Source: Halorussus halobius
GTDB taxonomy: Archaea; Halobacteriota; Halobacteria; Halobacteriales; Haladaptataceae
Direction of reading: 5' to 3'
DNA: 34,511 bases
NCBI RefSeq assembly: GCF_004765805.1
Contig: NZ_SBIU01000010.1
Span: forward strand, 1 to 34,511
The position numbers and the translations under genes were made by a program. Numbering within the stretch: the stretch's first letter is position 1; every line of letters starts with the position of its first letter. The notes beneath the pieces are model-generated. The model was not told where the DNA came from. It did not search any database and saw only the letters and a program-made list of their open reading frames with translations. Below are positions 31,848 to 34,511 of this stretch, in pieces.

Positions 31848-31949
31848 GTTACAGGTCGATACCGGGTGTCGGCCGTATCAACCAACACTGGAACCAGTGG
31901 TGTGTTCGGCGGCAGAAGGGCAGAGAATCCGGAAAGGGATACAAACGGA

Positions 31950-31991
31950 TTAACCAACAGAAACGCGGTATGACGCGTCAGTGTTGGTTAA
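31950..31991. repeat. Inverted-repeat site F (TTAACCAAC class)
   Basis: TTAACCAACA and TGTTGGTTAA frame a 22-bp spacer. Like site D it is directly followed by a GC-rich hairpin-rich stretch leading to a plus-strand gene. Confidence 0.8.
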
Positions 31992-32449
31992 TCGCTGACC
32001 GCGTGGACATCGTCGAGACGTCAGTCGAGAGCGTGCCTATTGCTGTCGGTCGCTCATCGAGCCCCGCTATTGCGCCGTACCGACCCAGCTGGGGCAGCGC
32101 GAGTTACTCAGGAACCTCGGTGTGTGCGTGTCGTCAGGCGCGGCCGCCCGCGGTCGCCGTGCTCGCTCGCGCGAATGGGTCGCGCGCCAGCGGGTATGCC
32201 CGTCGGTTCCTGCGCTCCAGTTGGTGCTCGGAACTGTCCTCACTCCGCTCCCGTTGGTCGCTCCGTTCGGCGACCGGGCATACTCCGCTGGACGGTCGCG
32301 TGGCTGCGGGCGTTGCGCCTTCCTCTGTGACCCGCTCGCGCCAGGGCACCCGAGGCGCGAGCGGTAGCCCGCAGTGTCGAGGTTCAGGTCGTCGGGAAGA
32401 GGATGAATGAAGACGCGGCGTTCGCCGCGCCTCGCACCTTGTGAGTGCA
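31992..32449. other. GC-rich, hairpin-rich noncoding stretch before the SWIM gene
   Basis: No gene is supported; frames on both strands are arginine/alanine/serine-rich composition artefacts. It ends with a CGCGGCG/CGCCGCG hairpin (32414-32429) 20 bp before the SWIM gene start. The layout matches the stretch before TFB at 21742-22371. Confidence 0.5.
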
Positions 32450-32845
32450 ATGTCGAGTAACAACGAGAGCGGTAAGAGCGTACTGGTACAGACCGAACTC
32501 AGCGAGTTCCGAACGACGATCCCACCGGTCGTCACCGATGGCGGCCATCGCATTGAGGATGCGCGGACGCAGCGGGCGTTGACCGAGGAGATGGACGTGT
32601 GGCTCTCGCAGGAAGGCGGCATCTATGGTGTCCAGAAGGGTGCAAGCGGCAGCATCTATGAGGTCGACGTCGTTTCAGAGACGTGCTCGTGCCCGGACTG
32701 GCAGACAGGCGAGCCAGACGGTGGGTGCAAACACCTCCGGCGGGTCGACATGGAGATTCGAGCCGGTCGAGTCCCGCGCCCAGATGGCCGACTCACCGAG
32801 AGTGCGGCGGTGATCGAACTGCCAGCTGAGGAGGTACGACGGTGA
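32450..32845 (+). CDS. SWIM zinc-finger protein
   Basis: Start at ATG 32450 (MSSNNESGKSVLVQT); GTG 32441 would add three residues. The SWIM motif CSCPDWQTGEPDGGCKHLRR (CxC...CxH) sits near the middle. SWIM domains bind DNA or proteins and are found in transposases, helicases and many small haloarchaeal proteins. The stop overlaps the next gene, so the two form an operon. Confidence 0.85.
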   Translation: MSSNNESGKSVLVQTELSEFRTTIPPVVTDGGHRIEDARTQRALTEEMDVWLSQEGGIYGVQKGASGSIYEVDVVSETCSCPDWQTGEPDGGCKHLRRVDMEIRAGRVPRPDGRLTESAAVIELPAEEVRR

Positions 32846-33033
32846 TGTTGGTCTGTGAGTGTGGGAGTCGGCGGCTAGAGTTGGAGCGTGCAAGCCAGAA
32901 CGAAGCGGCGAACGGCTTCTTCGAGTTCTATCGCTGTGCGGTCTGTGGTCGAACGGGAAGCTACGAGGTCGACGATGTCGCCGGGATCGACTGGACGAAC
33001 GGCTGTGTGACGACTGAGGAGCAGATGCCGTAG
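32842..33033 (+). CDS. Zinc-ribbon microprotein
   Basis: The 63-residue protein has CECGSRRLE and CAVCGRTGSYEVDD, a two-knuckle zinc ribbon. The start (GTG 32842 or ATG 32845) overlaps the SWIM gene stop, so translation is coupled. No function can be assigned beyond probable nucleic-acid or protein binding. Confidence 0.75.
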   Translation: MMLVCECGSRRLELERASQNEAANGFFEFYRCAVCGRTGSYEVDDVAGIDWTNGCVTTEEQMP

Positions 33034-33062
33034 CTGCGAATACCCGGCACTCGTTTTTCGTA

Positions 33063-33128
33063 TCCCGAACCACCCCTCCACCTCCAGGTTCCGAGCGCTC
33101 ACAGTCGTCGTGAGCGCTGGGCTTTCCC
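33063..33128. repeat. Hairpin-bearing intergenic repeat (type of R4)
   Basis: AGCGCTCAC (33094-33102) and GTGAGCGCT (33110-33118) form a stem, with CACCTCCAGG before and GGGCTTTCCC after. The 25985-26033 repeat has the same plan and similar flanks. Confidence 0.55.
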
Positions 33129-33182
33129 GATGGTTGTTTCGCGATTAGCTCCGGACACGACACCCACCGTTATCGATTTGTA

Positions 33183-33224
33183 ACGAGGTCCTGTTCAGCC
33201 CCAGCTCCTCAACAGGAACCTCGT
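33183..33224. repeat. Imperfect 42-bp inverted repeat
   Basis: ACGAGGTCCTGTT and AACAGGAACCTCGT pair with one bulge around a 15-bp loop. The total length equals that of the TTAACCAAC sites but the arms differ. Confidence 0.45.
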
Positions 33225-33305
33225 GTGTCTGTCCGGTCGAGCAACTGGTGGCCCGAGAATGCGAATCCGTGGATCGTCGACGAGTAGCGATGCATCGGCC
33301 CGTCG

Positions 33306-33527
33306 ATGACTGATTCGAGAAGTGGCTGTCTTGTTGTACGATCTGAAGGACTTGGTAGACGCTTCCGAGAAGAGTGGGGGGTTGACCGAGCTATGTGCGA
33401 TGGAAATTCGGTGTGGCTCACCGCGTGGCAGGCTAAAACCCTGCTGGCACTTTTAGAGAAAGCGCCAGACAGCGCCGGAATATCTGTGCGCTGGTATGGA
33501 GATACTGTGCGGTGGTTTGGGGATTGA
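33306..33527 (+). CDS. Small hypothetical protein
   Basis: 73 residues from ATG 33306, or 44 from ATG 33393 (MCDGNSVWLTAWQAKTLLAL). The C-terminal part (LLALLEKAPDSAGISVRWYG) looks protein-like; the first 29 residues do not. No recognised domain. An opposing frame exists at 33209-33421, so this is a moderate call only. Confidence 0.4.
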   Translation: MTDSRSGCLVVRSEGLGRRFREEWGVDRAMCDGNSVWLTAWQAKTLLALLEKAPDSAGISVRWYGDTVRWFGD

Positions 33528-33626
33528 TATATTAGTGCCTCATGGAGGATCAGTGATTACACTCTCGTGACATTCAAAACCGAAATTTAAGCAAGAACTT
33601 TCGCCCCTCTCCAGCATAGATGTACT

Positions 33627-33938
33627 ATGGGTTCGATTCGAGATCTGGTCGAACGATTAGAACCAGGTGACAAAGTCCGGTGGTACGCGGAAACAGATAG
33701 TATTCAACGCGCCCCTTGTAGAGCGAAGAGAATTGATCTTAATCCAAGAACCGCTATCGTAGAGTTGGAGGGTTCTCGAGGTGGGGAATATAGAATCACG
33801 GTTCCTGACAAAGACAAACCTACCATCGCTTACATCCAACCAGGAGGCGATGAAGACGACTATGGGGAGCTGAAGTGGCTATCCGTAGTTGCTGGCGGTG
33901 ATTTTCGCCACAATACCCTGTATAGCGACGATTCCTGA
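33627..33938 (+). CDS. Hypothetical beta-rich protein
   Basis: The 103-residue protein (MGSIRDLVERLEPGDKVRWY) looks like a small beta-barrel, with alternating strands through ELEGSRGGEYRITVPDKDKP. The DNA is less GC-rich than most of the window, which hints at separate origin. ATG 33627 follows AT-rich promoter-like sequence. No family recognised. Confidence 0.6.
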   Translation: MGSIRDLVERLEPGDKVRWYAETDSIQRAPCRAKRIDLNPRTAIVELEGSRGGEYRITVPDKDKPTIAYIQPGGDEDDYGELKWLSVVAGGDFRHNTLYSDDS

Positions 33939-34074
33939 AGAGAAACTACTCTGTGTAGATCCCCTTATCGATCCATCGATACACAGACAAATGGGTTTGT
34001 AAACTGTCCTCTTACATCCGACTAACTGGAAAAACGAGACCTATGTACGACGAGCAAAAAGTAAAGTACCGAGA

Positions 34075-34401
34075 ATGACGCAGTGTCCAGTCTGTGAGAG
34101 TGAGAAGGACTATCAACGGATCGGCCAACATTGGTCGAACTCGACGTCGTGCGATTTCCCGTATCCAAGCGAGAGCGAGCGAGCGGTTTTCACTGGGCTC
34201 TGGTTAGCGGGCGCGACCGTCTCGGAGACTGGCAACAATCCGCTGCTAGTGAAGACAACAAAATACAAGCAGGCGTTAGAGTGGATCGCTGAGGAGATCG
34301 GCATCTGGCACAGTACGATCAAGGAAGGGGCAGGCCGCGAGACGCTTACTGAAGTCGCTGGTGACCAGACGGAACACAAACACGCATTCGTCTTTAGCTA
34401 A
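34075..34401 (+). CDS. Hypothetical protein, LAGLIDADG-endonuclease-like fragment
   Basis: The 108-residue protein starts with a possible zinc finger (CPVCESEKDYQRIGQHW). FTGLWLAGATVSETGNNPLL and EWIAEEIGIW recall the first LAGLIDADG helix and following strands of haloarchaeal homing-endonuclease-like proteins, but the acidic GDG residues are replaced (LAGAT). It is much shorter than those enzymes, so it may be a degenerate or re-used fragment. Its stop overlaps the opposing partial gene at 34398. Confidence 0.5.
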   Translation: MTQCPVCESEKDYQRIGQHWSNSTSCDFPYPSESERAVFTGLWLAGATVSETGNNPLLVKTTKYKQALEWIAEEIGIWHSTIKEGAGRETLTEVAGDQTEHKHAFVFS

Positions 34402-34511
34402 GACTCACACCTCGGTTGCGTAGTGGTAGCGAGCGTCTCTTGTAGGATCGGTCGTTGTTGGTGGATCTTCTGTGCATCTTCGATCAGCCGCTCCAACAGC
34501 GGCGGTGGCGA
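34398..34511 (-). CDS. C-terminus of an unidentified gene (partial)
   Basis: An open frame enters from the right edge and reads PPPLLERLIEDAQKIHQQRP and on to a stop at 34398-34400. Helical, charged and uninterrupted for 37 residues. Too short to identify. Confidence 0.4.
   Translation of the reverse strand, partial: SPPPLLERLIEDAQKIHQQRPILQETLATTTQPRCES

Larger units (their letters stand above)
33034..33305. other. Intergenic stretch with hairpins
   Basis: No gene supported. It holds the hairpin repeat at 33063-33128, which may end transcription of the SWIM operon, and an imperfect 42-bp inverted repeat at 33183-33224. Confidence 0.5.

Noticed and set aside
31876..31912. Possible seventh TTAACCAAC site (TCAACCAACACTGG...GTGTTCGG)
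   Set aside because: Only the left arm is close to consensus; the right arm lacks GTTGGTTAA and the spacing is too short.
5389..31991. Reading the TTAACCAAC sites as ordinary XerCD dif sites
   Set aside because: Spacers of 20-22 bp are incompatible with the 6-8 bp overlap region of known Xer-type cores, so the analogy is kept only as a hypothesis about module exchange.
5389..31991. TTAACCAAC repeats as a CRISPR array
   Set aside because: Copies are kilobases apart with genes between them, not regularly spaced direct repeats.
31970..32622. Long open frames on both strands upstream of the SWIM gene
   Set aside because: Same composition artefact as the stretch before TFB, overlapping hairpins and the real SWIM gene start.
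33183..33224. 42-bp inverted repeat as a third site class
   Set aside because: Total length agrees, but the stem needs a bulge, the loop is only 15 bp and there is no second copy in the window.

Overview
The window looks like part of a haloarchaeal (class Halobacteria) megaplasmid or another accessory replicon. The evidence is moderate to high GC, strongly acidic proteins, an Orc1/Cdc6 replication initiator with ORB-type origin repeats, archaeal TBP and TFB genes, a Tat lipoprotein signal, VapBC, an IS1341-type TnpB and several small zinc-finger proteins. No rRNA, tRNA, CRISPR array or housekeeping metabolism is visible. The genus cannot be fixed from sequence reading alone.

Layout. (1) 1-2.9 kb: the edge of an IS element, then a tightly overlapping minus-strand mobilisation operon: ribbon-helix-helix protein, small HUH relaxase, VirD4-like coupling ATPase. 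The ATPase has a frameshift in a G7 tract. (2) 2.9-5.2 kb: a TnpB element, then an HD-domain phosphohydrolase gene lying between inverted copies of the same terminal repeat that ends the IS at the left edge. (3) 5.4-9.6 kb: replication and partition core: Orc1/Cdc6, ORB repeats around an AT-rich zone, ParA and a small ParB-like partner. (4) 9.6-13 kb: VapBC, a metallophosphoesterase, a scar holding fragments of a second origin/partition locus, and a tyrosine recombinase. (5) 13.1-17.5 kb: a convergent restriction-modification pair and a frameshifted TBP. (6) 17.5-21.6 kb: three poorly characterised genes (one DUF2971-like) between a broken and an intact copy of a conserved haloarchaeal gene. 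(7) 21.7-27.3 kb: TFB, then an ABC transporter, lipoprotein and CPBP protease. (8) 27.3-32 kb: zinc-finger proteins, a second VirD4-like ATPase, a TumE-like/HTH pair and a miniature element with a small membrane protein. (9) 32-34.5 kb: a SWIM zinc-finger protein and small hypothetical genes.

The most striking structure is a family of 40-42 bp inverted-repeat sites with 10-bp arms and variable 20-22 bp spacers. Six copies have arms TTAACCAACA/TGTTGGTTAA (5389, 17524, 21576, 21701, 27299, 31950) and all lie between gene modules. Two copies of matching geometry with arms TTACCCCACG/CGTGGGGTAA (7841, 8312) bracket a single gene next to parA. They may mark exchangeable modules, or be binding sites for a plasmid-encoded protein used in partition, recombination or regulation. 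Much of the window reads as a mosaic of such modules built around one replication/partition core.
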